This document shows, piece after piece, positions 27,217 through 36,129 of a stretch of DNA of 64,000 nucleotides (positions are counted from its first letter, which is position 1; every line of letters begins with the position of its first letter). The position numbers and the translations under genes were made by a program. The stretch is from CANIGN01 sp041391385. Its GTDB lineage: Bacteria > Bdellovibrionota > UBA2428. The notes under the pieces were generated by a model, which was not told the DNA's origin, searched no databases, and worked only from the letters and a program-made list of their open reading frames with translations. The stretch is from contig JAWKOD010000002.1 in assembly GCA_041391385.1 (NCBI GenBank), positions 124,001 to 188,000 on the forward strand, in the 5' to 3' direction.

Positions 27217-28046
27217 AGCTTTTAACTTTTGGAGCCATAACACCTTTTGGATCAAACATAGCAGAGCATTGTTTGAATAAGTCAAAGCAAGTCGCTCCAC
27301 GAGTTGAGTATTTAGAATATTTTATTCATGGAGCAAAAAGAAAAATAGCCGTTCATCGGGCCTTAAGTCCGACGATAAAACTTCCGGTGCCAGATGGAGT
27401 GTTAAGACGTATGGGCTTGAGCACGCAGCTCGCACTTTCGTGCATTGAGGAAGCTTGTTCTTCATTGCAGGTGGATTTAAAAAATAAGAAGATAGCTTTG
27501 CTTGTGGGTACAACTCAGGGACCATCATCTACCAACATTGAGTATTTTAAGCGTCTGGTTTCTTTTAATTATAGGGGGGCATCTCCAAATTTGTTTGCTC
27601 AATCTGTTTACAACAACATAGCCTCTTCTGTAGCGCTTGCTCATTCTTGGAATGGACCGACTTGTACTTTGGTTCAAGAGGAAGGTCTTTGGCCCTCGCT
27701 TATGAAAATCGCTAAACTTTGGCTGCAAGAAGCATCGGCGGATTATGTTTGGGTTATTGTTGGAAACGAAATGAGCTTACACGTTCCTTACTTCCAGTTA
27801 TATGATCGAGTGAAGGAAGACTCCGATCTTGAAGTGTTTACTCCTCGTATAAGTGACATGCCTGATGAGGCCTACAGTTGTTTTTTGTTGGGCCCCAACA
27901 CTTCTTCTAATGGAGCCGATTTTGATCTAAAAAACACAAGTGGAATACTTTCACGGGCAGAGCATGTGGGCTGCTCACTGAGCCCCGAAAGAATTGGCGT
28001 CTCTTTGGCCGAGTTTTTTTATAAGGAAAAATCTTTAAATGTTTAG
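27213..28046 (+). CDS. Beta-ketoacyl synthase chain-length-factor-like protein
   Basis: 277 residues, starting at GTG 27213 inside the stop of the KAS II gene (GTGA overlap). It contains only the N-terminal KS half fold (LSTQLALSCIEEACSSLQV, ALLVGTTQGPSSTNIEYFKRL, NNIASSVALAHSWNGPTCTLVQEEG). This matches the short Ketoacyl-synt_2 type used as chain length factor in aryl polyene and dialkylresorcinol loci. The strict KS histidines are missing, so it should act as a non-catalytic partner of the upstream KAS II. It overlaps the next gene by eight bases. Confidence 0.72.
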   Translation: MKLLTFGAITPFGSNIAEHCLNKSKQVAPRVEYLEYFIHGAKRKIAVHRALSPTIKLPVPDGVLRRMGLSTQLALSCIEEACSSLQVDLKNKKIALLVGTTQGPSSTNIEYFKRLVSFNYRGASPNLFAQSVYNNIASSVALAHSWNGPTCTLVQEEGLWPSLMKIAKLWLQEASADYVWVIVGNEMSLHVPYFQLYDRVKEDSDLEVFTPRISDMPDEAYSCFLLGPNTSSNGADFDLKNTSGILSRAEHVGCSLSPERIGVSLAEFFYKEKSLNV

Positions 28047-28524
28047 AAGAATATTTAAAGAAGGACTTAAAGGAACATTACAGGTCACATTATTTTTTTT
28101 GTTTTTATTTCAGGCAGAGGCATGTCCCCTATGTGCTTCTTTGGAACTAAGGGTTAAGGGAATTCAGAATAATAGAGGTGTCATACGTGTTTTTCTAACG
28201 CGAAACGCGGCCTCTTTTGAGGAAGTGAATCCTGAAAAAATAGATGCCTCACAGGTTTATTTTAAAAATCTCCCCGCTAAAAAAGAAGACATTGTTTTTC
28301 GTTTTAATGAAGTTCCCAGTGGCGATTATGCATACAAGGTGTTTCATGACGAAAATACCAACGAGATTTTAGATACGACTTTGATAGGAAAGCCTACGGA
28401 GGCTCTTAGTGTCTCGGGCTATTCGAAACTTAAAAACGAGCCTCTAAGTTTTGAGCGTGCTAAGTTTCAACTAAAACCGCGTGCAAAGATGAAAGTTCTT
28501 GTAGAGCTAGGACGTATAAAATAA
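28039..28524 (+). CDS. DUF2141 family secreted protein
   Basis: 161 residues with a signal peptide-like leader (basic start, then TLQVTLFFLFLFQAEACPLC). The mature part has the DUF2141 features: LRVKGIQNNRGVIRVFL at the start, and GDYAYKVFHDENTNEILDTTLIGKPTEAL...GYS, which is the diagnostic HDEN-N-LD...G-P-E pattern. The function of the family is unknown; members are extracytoplasmic beta-sandwich proteins. It overlaps the chain-length-factor gene by eight bases and closes the plus arm of the lipid locus, so it may help handle the product outside the membrane. Confidence 0.78.
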   Translation: MFRRIFKEGLKGTLQVTLFFLFLFQAEACPLCASLELRVKGIQNNRGVIRVFLTRNAASFEEVNPEKIDASQVYFKNLPAKKEDIVFRFNEVPSGDYAYKVFHDENTNEILDTTLIGKPTEALSVSGYSKLKNEPLSFERAKFQLKPRAKMKVLVELGRIK

Positions 28525-28666
28525 GCCCTATGTGTATATTGTGTTAAGAGCAAGTTATCTCATTTGCCGTTCAAATCTAAATTTAACAAAGACTGTGCCT
28601 CATTCCTTATAGAATAATAAGAGGAGCGTTTGAGGGCTTTTGTCTTCTTTTTCTCTGAAGAACGTT

Positions 28667-31600
28667 ATGAGGAAAATATCGGTTTTTATTCTTTTATTAT
28701 TTTGTGGTTTTTTTTCATCCTGTTCTAAAAGTATAAAAGTTAAAGATACAAATAAAGCGATAGAAGTAGATCCTGAAGAAGGTCACATTCAAGGCGTTAT
28801 ATCTTACTTCCTAAATAATATACTCCCCGTTGCTCGTGCTGATTCAGTGGTTGCTTCAATTGAGAGCTGTGTTTCAAGTTGTGCTGCAGAGGAAGAGCTC
28901 GGTTGCGCTTATTTGTATCTTATTACTCCTACGGGAGAGGCTGCTACTCGTTCATTTTGTAGTGTAGCAATGGAAAAAATAGAGAGCACTGAGACCGAGT
29001 CTGGGTTTGCCTATAGTTATGATTTTAAGTTTAAAGATCGGACCTCTTTTGCAAAGTACAAGGGTGTACCTCTTTTGTTGAAGGCTTATTTGGAGACGGG
29101 AGCTGTTCGTGAGAGTGTTTTTTATCTAGATCTACACGAAAAGTCTAAAAGATTAAATGTAAGGCCAGCAACAACGCTTTATGCAGAATTTTTAAAGAAA
29201 AAGCTATCTGAAGCGAGTCAAAATCAATTTCAAGATTTGAAGGATTTTTCACGTGAGTTTGATCCTCGTTCTTTCGAAGAAGTCTTTGCTGAGTTGGGTT
29301 TTCAGAATCATATGAGAAATACGTTGTTTTTTCAAAAAACAGATTCTCTAGAGAGGCTTTTGTATACTAGGTCGGATTCTTTAAAAAGTTTTGTAAGTGA
29401 AAAAAGTGCGGCAATAAAAGCTGCCATGGAATATAAAAAGACTAATGGGACTTTTCCTGATGACCTGTATGCCGCACTCGGAACATCAGATGAAGAGATG
29501 GATGCGATTAAAACAGTTTTTACTTCTCCTTCCTTTTCATTTCCCTCAGGTGGAGTTGGTGTTCTTCAGCCGATAAATGGTGGGCAGGCATCGAGTAGTG
29601 CCTTAGGGGGGCTTGTTATTGTTCAGCCTGGTTCTAGCAGCTCAAGCGGAAGTATTTTAGTGGGTAGAAGTAGCTCAAGCTCTTTTGGAGGCCTTCCAGG
29701 AGAGGGTGTTTTAGTTGTGAGAGCTCCTGGCAGCGGAATTTTTTCATCTTCAAGCTCTTCAAATTCTTCTAGTTCAAGTATTGATTGCACAAATGTAATG
29801 GGACCTTTTTTTCCTGGAGAACCTTGTTCTGGAATGTATGACCCTAATTATAGAAACGATACAGACGGAGACGGTGTTTATGACGTTTTGGACTGTGATC
29901 CAAACGATCCAAGCTTACAAACTAGGTATTCACAGATTTATGTAGATCAAGATTTAGATGGTTTTTTTGTGTGGCAAGAAGAGGAGCGTTGTTTCCCCCG
30001 CTCTACTCAAATTCAGCGGATTGCACCTTCGGCTGAGAAGATAGATTGTGATGATACTAATCCAGCAATAGCTTCATTGGTCTTTAATTATGTAGATAAA
30101 GATCGTGACGGATATTATGTGGCCTTGGATGATAAAGTTTCGCTTTGTGGAACACTTGCTGAGTATTCGAATTACGCTTATGAGGTTTCTTCTGATCGCT
30201 TAGATTGTAACGATGAAGACTCTTCCGTTTATAAAAACTACTCTGTTCGTTATGTGGATAAAGACGCGGATGGTTTTTTTGCCCCTATTCCAGGTGGGCT
30301 AACAAATATATGTGGGGCTAACACTATGCCCTTAGCTTATTCACTCTCGCTTAACTCGAATGGCAGCGATTGTAATGATGACTTGCCAGCAGTTAACAGA
30401 TTTGTGTCTTTAATGTATCAAGATAAGGACCGCGATGGTCTTCCTGTTCGTTTAGCAAGCCCACAAACGGTTTGTGAAAATCCAAACAATCCAAATTACC
30501 CATGGGTTGTTTATGATAACGGAGCACTGGACTGTAACGATAACGATCCGCTTTCTGTAAATCAGGTTGTCTACAGAGATTTTGATGCTGATGGGATAGG
30601 TGCGGGGCCTGCTATAACGAATTGTTCTAATACGTTAAACGCTAATGCGGGTTATAGTTTAATAACTGGTGATTTAGATGACAAAAATAAAGCCATAGGT
30701 TTAGTAGCTAATCGTGATTTAGAGCAACGTGTTTTAGTTGTTTATAATGAGAATGTTGCCGAATCTAAGGCACTAGCGCAGTATTATGTTGATTTACGCT
30801 CATTAGGTAATGAGGTTCTTTGTGGAGTGAGAGTCACTGCAAGTCCATACACGACATATGAAGAATTTTTGGGAGCTAAGAAAAGAATTGTTGAGCAATG
30901 TCTCTGTAAAAGAGCTGATGTCAAGGAAGCTTTTCCTGAATGCAATATCTCTAAGCTTAGAGACTTAGATGATGCAAATCTTCTAGAGGGACTCGTTCTT
31001 ATCAAGGGTGTTCCCTTTAGGTTAACCAATAACTATGAAGAACCTGCTCTGGCCTATTTTTTACGTGAAGAACTTTTTAAAGTTAATAGTGCACATGTCC
31101 CTAAAACAAAGGTATTTGCCTCGCATGTTGAAGGGCTAAGTTATCAACGAGCTAAGGAACATCTACTGAGGAGTTTTAAAGCAGAGCAAAACGGATATAA
31201 GGGAAATGTTTTTTCCGAAAACATTTCGAATGCAAGTGGGTCATATACAGTTCTTCACAAGGCTTCAATAGCAGCTCAAGCACTTACAGGATTGCCCAGT
31301 ACGGTAGATGTAGAAGCCCATCCTTGCCTAGGTCCCCAGATAAGAGGTGAATCATGGGATTCTTCTATTTGCAGAGCAGGAGCCACCAAGGACTCTTTGA
31401 TTCCCGGACAGAGTAGTTACTTGAGGAACCCACTTAATGCAGGACTTTTTTTAGGGAGCTTTTATGGGCCGAATGGTCAGGGAGCCTTTAACTCTAGAGT
31501 TGAACATATGCTTAATTGGAAAAAAAGCGCAGGAACTTGTTATGCTCTTTGTTCTGAGTTTCCAAATGAAGCAGACCAGGCAGAGTGTAGAAGTACTTCT

Positions 31601-31876
31601 TTAGACTATAAAAAAGAAATTAATACTGATTGTGTTGGCGGATCCGACAACTTTATGGGTTTTCAGTATCGTTCATGGACAGTTCAAAACTATGGGATCT
31701 ACCCTAAAAATTGGTATGGCCCGAGCGATGGCCAGTTGGAGCACGTGGCTCCTGAAATTATTACGGCCGATGATGCTTATCACTCTGAGGTCTATACGGA
31801 TAATAATTATTTAAGGTTTTCTCTTGGAATATGGATGAGGATGCATTTTGCGAAAATGCAGATGGTCAGCAGATAG
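28667..31876 (+). CDS. Large lipoprotein with metal/calcium-binding repeats and TIGR03790-like domain (N-terminal part; frame broken)
   Basis: It starts at ATG 28667 with a lipoprotein leader (SVFILLLFCGFFSSC). Residues about 40-290 are an unrecognised helical domain, followed by a serine-rich linker with several SSSSS runs. Five repeats follow of the form YVDKDxDG(Y/F)...C...DCNDxD, resembling thrombospondin type 3 / MopE-type metal-binding motifs. From VLVVYNENVAESKALAQYYVDLR onward it resembles the TIGR03790 family (R-x-LGNEVL, LVLIKGVPFRLT). The frame ends at 31876, but the same protein continues one base back in the next entry. Adding one base near 31807-31835 gives a single 1428-residue protein. 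Probably surface-exposed. The TTG at 28640 would only lengthen the leader. Confidence 0.75.
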   Translation: MRKISVFILLLFCGFFSSCSKSIKVKDTNKAIEVDPEEGHIQGVISYFLNNILPVARADSVVASIESCVSSCAAEEELGCAYLYLITPTGEAATRSFCSVAMEKIESTETESGFAYSYDFKFKDRTSFAKYKGVPLLLKAYLETGAVRESVFYLDLHEKSKRLNVRPATTLYAEFLKKKLSEASQNQFQDLKDFSREFDPRSFEEVFAELGFQNHMRNTLFFQKTDSLERLLYTRSDSLKSFVSEKSAAIKAAMEYKKTNGTFPDDLYAALGTSDEEMDAIKTVFTSPSFSFPSGGVGVLQPINGGQASSSALGGLVIVQPGSSSSSGSILVGRSSSSSFGGLPGEGVLVVRAPGSGIFSSSSSSNSSSSSIDCTNVMGPFFPGEPCSGMYDPNYRNDTDGDGVYDVLDCDPNDPSLQTRYSQIYVDQDLDGFFVWQEEERCFPRSTQIQRIAPSAEKIDCDDTNPAIASLVFNYVDKDRDGYYVALDDKVSLCGTLAEYSNYAYEVSSDRLDCNDEDSSVYKNYSVRYVDKDADGFFAPIPGGLTNICGANTMPLAYSLSLNSNGSDCNDDLPAVNRFVSLMYQDKDRDGLPVRLASPQTVCENPNNPNYPWVVYDNGALDCNDNDPLSVNQVVYRDFDADGIGAGPAITNCSNTLNANAGYSLITGDLDDKNKAIGLVANRDLEQRVLVVYNENVAESKALAQYYVDLRSLGNEVLCGVRVTASPYTTYEEFLGAKKRIVEQCLCKRADVKEAFPECNISKLRDLDDANLLEGLVLIKGVPFRLTNNYEEPALAYFLREELFKVNSAHVPKTKVFASHVEGLSYQRAKEHLLRSFKAEQNGYKGNVFSENISNASGSYTVLHKASIAAQALTGLPSTVDVEAHPCLGPQIRGESWDSSICRAGATKDSLIPGQSSYLRNPLNAGLFLGSFYGPNGQGAFNSRVEHMLNWKKSAGTCYALCSEFPNEADQAECRSTSLDYKKEINTDCVGGSDNFMGFQYRSWTVQNYGIYPKNWYGPSDGQLEHVAPEIITADDAYHSEVYTDNNYLRFSLGIWMRMHFAKMQMVSR

Positions 31877-32952
31877 CGTGTTTTCGTACACTTCCAATCC
31901 TCTTGTCGCGTAGTTTAGGTAGGTTTTCTCCGGCGAGAAACGAAGACGGGAGTGCAGACTTAAAATTACGTTTACGATATAGAGCTCCCCAACAGGAAAG
32001 CAATTCTAGAATGGAAGTTTATTTGCAGGGTTACCTTGCTAGCGTGACTTTAAATATTCCGCAAAACGCTACGGGCAACGGCTGGCAGCTTTTAGAGGGT
32101 GATGTGCATATTCCAGCGAATGAAGATGGCGCAGCTAATAATCCTTGGCAGAGTGATGGCTCTATAAATTTAGATATTTTTTTTAGGACGGGTTTTTGGG
32201 GGAATATTAATGACTACTTGGAAATTGACGCTTGGGAAATATATGACGGTAGTGGAGATTTATTAAATGTTCCCGTTTCAGTCAGAAGTTTTTCTGAGGA
32301 TCAGACAACGAGCCCTACTGGATATTTGGGTCAGGCAGGAGACTGGGCGGTTACTACAATTGAAAGGATGGGCGCGATTGCTTGGTGGGGAAGTTCTTCG
32401 CATTATTTAACAGGCGGGCATGCCTTCTCTGATACAGAATCGTTTCTTCGTACCTTTTTTAGAGGTAACCCATTAGGGCAAGCACTTGCACATAACAATC
32501 ATTTGGCTTCGGGACTTATCTTTGGTGATCCTTTACTACAGCCTTCTGCTGCTGCATTGTTTGTTGGTTCAGGTGAAAATGGATACGAAGACTACTCGGG
32601 CGTAACAAATTTTAAAATTAAGTTGAATGCTGGAACATCACCATCAGCTGCAACTAAGCTCTATTTGCTGGCGTTCCATGGAAAAGCACATTTGGCTGAT
32701 ACTGTTTGGGAACTCAAAGTTTGTGAAGATGAGAGTAGCCCTTATGAGTGTACTTCGAAAAACTCGTGGCGTGACATCAGTAACGGTCAAGCTTCTTTGA
32801 GTGTTCAATCGGCAAGTCCTGGTGGAGTCGATATTTACGACATTATTAGTGATAAATCTAAAAAGCAGAAAGTTCATTTGATGTTGAAGGTCTACCAACA
32901 AGAAAAAGAATCTGAAGCTCTATATGACTACTTTAGTTATCAACTCGATTAG
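31831..32952 (+). CDS. C-terminal part of the TIGR03790-like lipoprotein, in shifted frame
   Basis: 373 residues that read as the continuation of the preceding gene rather than a gene of their own. There is no leader, no ribosome site, and the two frames overlap by 46 bases. It contains GAIAWWGSSSHYLTGGHAFSD and LIFGDPLLQPSAA, which match the TIGR03790 C-terminal pattern (a glycine-rich segment followed by GDPL-x-P). Between these it carries a beta-rich segment (RYRAPQQESNSRMEVYLQGY) and an acidic C-terminal beta domain. If the frame break is real, this part is either unmade or reached by minus-one frameshifting. Confidence 0.65.
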   Translation: MDEDAFCENADGQQIACFRTLPILLSRSLGRFSPARNEDGSADLKLRLRYRAPQQESNSRMEVYLQGYLASVTLNIPQNATGNGWQLLEGDVHIPANEDGAANNPWQSDGSINLDIFFRTGFWGNINDYLEIDAWEIYDGSGDLLNVPVSVRSFSEDQTTSPTGYLGQAGDWAVTTIERMGAIAWWGSSSHYLTGGHAFSDTESFLRTFFRGNPLGQALAHNNHLASGLIFGDPLLQPSAAALFVGSGENGYEDYSGVTNFKIKLNAGTSPSAATKLYLLAFHGKAHLADTVWELKVCEDESSPYECTSKNSWRDISNGQASLSVQSASPGGVDIYDIISDKSKKQKVHLMLKVYQQEKESEALYDYFSYQLD

Positions 32953-33200
32953 GTCAAAAGGTGCCTAGCTCTTTTCTCCACACACCTGGCACTTTTCTCC
33001 AGCACTCTATATCTTGTTAATTCTACGTATAGAAATGGCCCTATGTTTTTGGCTTTACTAAGGAAAATTAAGTCTCAAATACACTTATAACTCAATTGGA
33101 CGCTATGCGTTGTCGAGTGTCATAAAATACCTCTCCTTTTAGTGATCTGGAGCTAAGGCAAAATCGTAGTTTGTCGAAAAGACTTCTAGAGGAAAGAATA

Positions 33201-35642
33201 ATGAGTCAAAACTCACCGATGGATGAAATTCAGTTACCCGAAGAGCTGCCCTTACTACCTGTGCGAGATGTCGTAGTATTTCCATACATGATTCTCCCTC
33301 TTTTTGTAGGAAGGGATTCTTCAATACGAGCGGTTAATGAAGCGCTCAAGGGAGATCGTTTGATCTTCTTATCAACACAAAAAGAAATTCGTGATGATAA
33401 TCCAAGTACAGATCGCATTTTTGAAGTGGGAACTGTTGCGATGATTATGCGCATGCGAAAACTACCCGACGGGCGTGTTAAAATCTTAGCTCAAGGTGTG
33501 GCGAAAGCAAAAATCACAGAATTTTCTTCAACTGACCCTTTTTATAAGGTGAAGTTTGATCGCCTTCGTGATCTTCCTGTTCTTTCAAGTCAAAAGGAAT
33601 TTGATTTGGTTCAAGAAGTAAGAGGTCAATTAGAGAAAGTTATTACACTTGGTAAAATGCTATCTCCAGATATTATTCTTGTGGTTGAAGAGATTTCTGA
33701 TCCAGGCCGCTTGGCTGATTTAGTTACAAGTAACCTCGGTCTTAAAGTAGCAGAGGCTCAGGATATTCTCGAAACACACGATCCGCTCGCAAGACTTGAA
33801 AAAGTTCGCGACCTACTTAAAAAAGAACTCGAAATTTTACAATTACAACAACAGAGTAAGAGTCAGATTCGAGATGAAAACACATTGAGAAAAGATAGCG
33901 CTAAGTCGCGCGTCTTTGGAGATCAGCAGGAGAACGTAGATCCAAGAATTGAAGAGATCAACGAGTATAGAGCGAAGATTGAGAAAGCTTTCTTGAGTGA
34001 AGAGTCACGCACTGAAGCTATGAAGCAGCTAGGACGTTTGGAGCGTATGCACCCAGACGCAAGTGAGGCCAGCATCATTCGTTCTTATATCGATTGGATC
34101 TGCGATCTTCCCTGGTCTAAGTCTTCTAGAGACAAGCTAGATCTTGTAGAAGCAAAAAAAGTACTTGATGAAGATCACTATGACCTTGAAAAGGTTAAGG
34201 AGAGAATTCTCGAAGTACTTGCTGTTAGAAAGCTCAAAAAAGATAACAAAGGTCCAATCATATGTTTAAGTGGGCCTCCGGGAGTTGGTAAGACCTCTCT
34301 TGGAAAATCTATTGCTCGTGCTATGGGACGTGAATTCGTAAGAATTAGTCTTGGCGGAGTACACGATGAAGCTGAAATTCGTGGTCACAGGAGAACTTAT
34401 GTGGGTGCTATGCCCGGACGTATCTTACAGGCATTAAAACAAGCGGGAACAAACAACCCTGTAATTATGCTTGATGAGATTGATAAACTTGGCCGAGATT
34501 ACAAGGGTGATCCTTCAAGTGCCTTACTCGAAGTTCTTGATCCAGAACAAAATAATGCCTTCAGAGACCATTACATGGGTTTAAACTTTGACCTTTCAAA
34601 AGCGCTCTTTATTTCTACAGCTAACCAGTTGGACACAATTCCAGCTCCCTTGAGAGATCGCATGGAAATCATACAGCTCTCTGGTTACAGCGAAGAAGAT
34701 AAAGTTCGAATTGCTCGTCAGTACATTATTGCTAAGCAAGTCAAAGAAAACGGCATTAATCACGACATGATTGAGTTTACAGAAGATGGCTTGAGAAAAG
34801 TTATCTCAGAGTACACGCGCGAAGCGGGACTCAGAAACTTTGAAAGATTGATCGGAACTTGTTGCCGAAAGGTCGCTCATAAAGTCGCTACTTGGGACGG
34901 AACCTTTGCTTTCCCTAAGGAGAAAGTTGATGCCGATAAAGCAGGAGTATTTCTTGGACCACCTCGTTACTTGTCTACGGACGTTAGACAAAAAGATGAA
35001 GTGGGTGTTTGTACAGGACTTGCTTGGACTCAAATGGGTGGAGAAGTTCTAGAGGTAGAAGTTACCTCGATGCCTGGTAAGGGTGGAATTATGCTCACAG
35101 GTAGCCTGGGCGATGTCATGAAAGAAAGTTGTCATGCTTCATGGTCTTGGATTCGCGCTCACGCTAAGGATATTGGAGTGAATCCAGATTGGTTTACAAA
35201 AAATGAAATTCACGTTCACTTTCCTTCAGGTGCAGTGCCTAAAGATGGACCCAGTGCAGGTGTAACAATTACTACTGCAGTCGTTAGTCTACTCACTGGA
35301 ATTCCGGTAAGAAAAGACGTGGCTATGACGGGCGAAATTAGTCTTAGAGGAAGAGTCCTTCCCATCGGAGGACTAAAAGAGAAAACTCTTGCAGCTCTCA
35401 GACATGGTTGTACAACTGTTATCATGCCAGAGCGTAATACGAAGGACTTAGCTGAGTTACAAGATGAAGTGAAAGAGAAAATTACTTTCGTCCCCGCTAC
35501 TGAGGTTTCAGATGTCCTTGCCGTGGCTTTAGTGAAGTCTCCCTTTAAGGATGAGGGCAAGGGCAAAAGCAAGGGTGGAAGTGAGAGCAAGTCTCGCGCT
35601 GCAGCCGCTGCTTTAATGGATGACCAAGAAGACGCTGCGTAG
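33201..35642 (+). CDS. lon: ATP-dependent protease Lon (S16)
   Basis: An 813-residue LonA. The N-terminal substrate domain starts LPLLPVRDVVVFPYMILPL; the AAA+ module has Walker A GPPGVGKTS and Walker B VIMLDEIDKL; the protease domain has the serine in PKDGPSAGVT and the lysine in SLRGRVLPIGGLKEK. The tail is basic and alanine-rich (EGKGKSKGGSESKSRAAAA). ATG 33201 is used because AGAGGA lies about eight bases upstream; an in-frame start at 33171 adds ten residues before the conserved start. It degrades misfolded and regulatory proteins in the cytoplasm. A strong terminator follows. Confidence 0.97.
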   Translation: MSQNSPMDEIQLPEELPLLPVRDVVVFPYMILPLFVGRDSSIRAVNEALKGDRLIFLSTQKEIRDDNPSTDRIFEVGTVAMIMRMRKLPDGRVKILAQGVAKAKITEFSSTDPFYKVKFDRLRDLPVLSSQKEFDLVQEVRGQLEKVITLGKMLSPDIILVVEEISDPGRLADLVTSNLGLKVAEAQDILETHDPLARLEKVRDLLKKELEILQLQQQSKSQIRDENTLRKDSAKSRVFGDQQENVDPRIEEINEYRAKIEKAFLSEESRTEAMKQLGRLERMHPDASEASIIRSYIDWICDLPWSKSSRDKLDLVEAKKVLDEDHYDLEKVKERILEVLAVRKLKKDNKGPIICLSGPPGVGKTSLGKSIARAMGREFVRISLGGVHDEAEIRGHRRTYVGAMPGRILQALKQAGTNNPVIMLDEIDKLGRDYKGDPSSALLEVLDPEQNNAFRDHYMGLNFDLSKALFISTANQLDTIPAPLRDRMEIIQLSGYSEEDKVRIARQYIIAKQVKENGINHDMIEFTEDGLRKVISEYTREAGLRNFERLIGTCCRKVAHKVATWDGTFAFPKEKVDADKAGVFLGPPRYLSTDVRQKDEVGVCTGLAWTQMGGEVLEVEVTSMPGKGGIMLTGSLGDVMKESCHASWSWIRAHAKDIGVNPDWFTKNEIHVHFPSGAVPKDGPSAGVTITTAVVSLLTGIPVRKDVAMTGEISLRGRVLPIGGLKEKTLAALRHGCTTVIMPERNTKDLAELQDEVKEKITFVPATEVSDVLAVALVKSPFKDEGKGKSKGGSESKSRAAAAALMDDQEDAA

Positions 35643-35664
35643 CTAAAAGTTTTATATAATTATT

Positions 35665-35701
35665 AAAAATAGTGACTCTCCTTTGGGGGGTCACTATTTT
35701 T
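35665..35701 (+). terminator. Rho-independent terminator after lon
   Basis: A stem of about 17 base pairs, 35665-35681 with 35685-35701, has a three-base loop (TTT). It contains two G-T wobble pairs, starts with five A and ends in a run of five T, so it can work in both directions. It lies 23 bases after the lon stop. Confidence 0.8.
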
Positions 35702-35707
35702 GCGTTT

Positions 35708-36129
35708 ATGATACGACGTCTCGATATTAACTGCAGTGCTGAGTTTCAAAAAGTATATAAGGTCATTGTTCAACTAAGGCCACATTTGACTGAAGAGCGT
35801 TGCAGTGAGCTTCTTGGGGAGATGCTAAAGGAATCTTATGAGCTATGGGCCCTTGAGGAAGACGGTAGCATTAAGGGGCTTGTAGGATTTCGAGTTTACA
35901 CGGACTTTGTGCGAGGAGCGCATATATACGTTGATGACCTAGTCGTTGATAAAGAAGCTCGTTCGCAAGGCATAGGGGCTCGACTTCTAGAGTTTGTAGC
36001 GCAGGAAGCCCGTTTGCGAAACTTTCCAAGCTTGCGCTTGGGATGTGCATAGCGAATGTTGATGCAGCTAGGTTCTACGAGAGAGAGTCCTGGTTTAAAA
36101 GATCATATTCATATGTAAAAAGTGTTTAG
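35708..36129 (+). CDS. GNAT family N-acetyltransferase, frameshifted as sequenced
   Basis: A small acetyltransferase. The acetyl-CoA-binding region is DDLVVDKEARSQGIGARLLEFVAQEA (V-x5-R-x-x-G-I-G). The frame stops at 36052, but the typical GNAT ending (CIANVDAARFYERESWF) continues one base back to a TAG at 36127-36129. One added base near 36036-36044 gives a normal 140-residue enzyme. The repaired stop overlaps the converging gene by four bases. ATG 35708 is taken; an earlier in-frame start at 35672 lies inside the lon terminator stem. No ribosome site is visible. The substrate is unknown. Confidence 0.78.

Noticed and set aside
32953..33010. A TGGCAC in the region before lon as a third sigma-54 site.
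   Set aside because: The bases at the -12 position are CC/AGC, not GC at the right spacing, and no TTGC follows.
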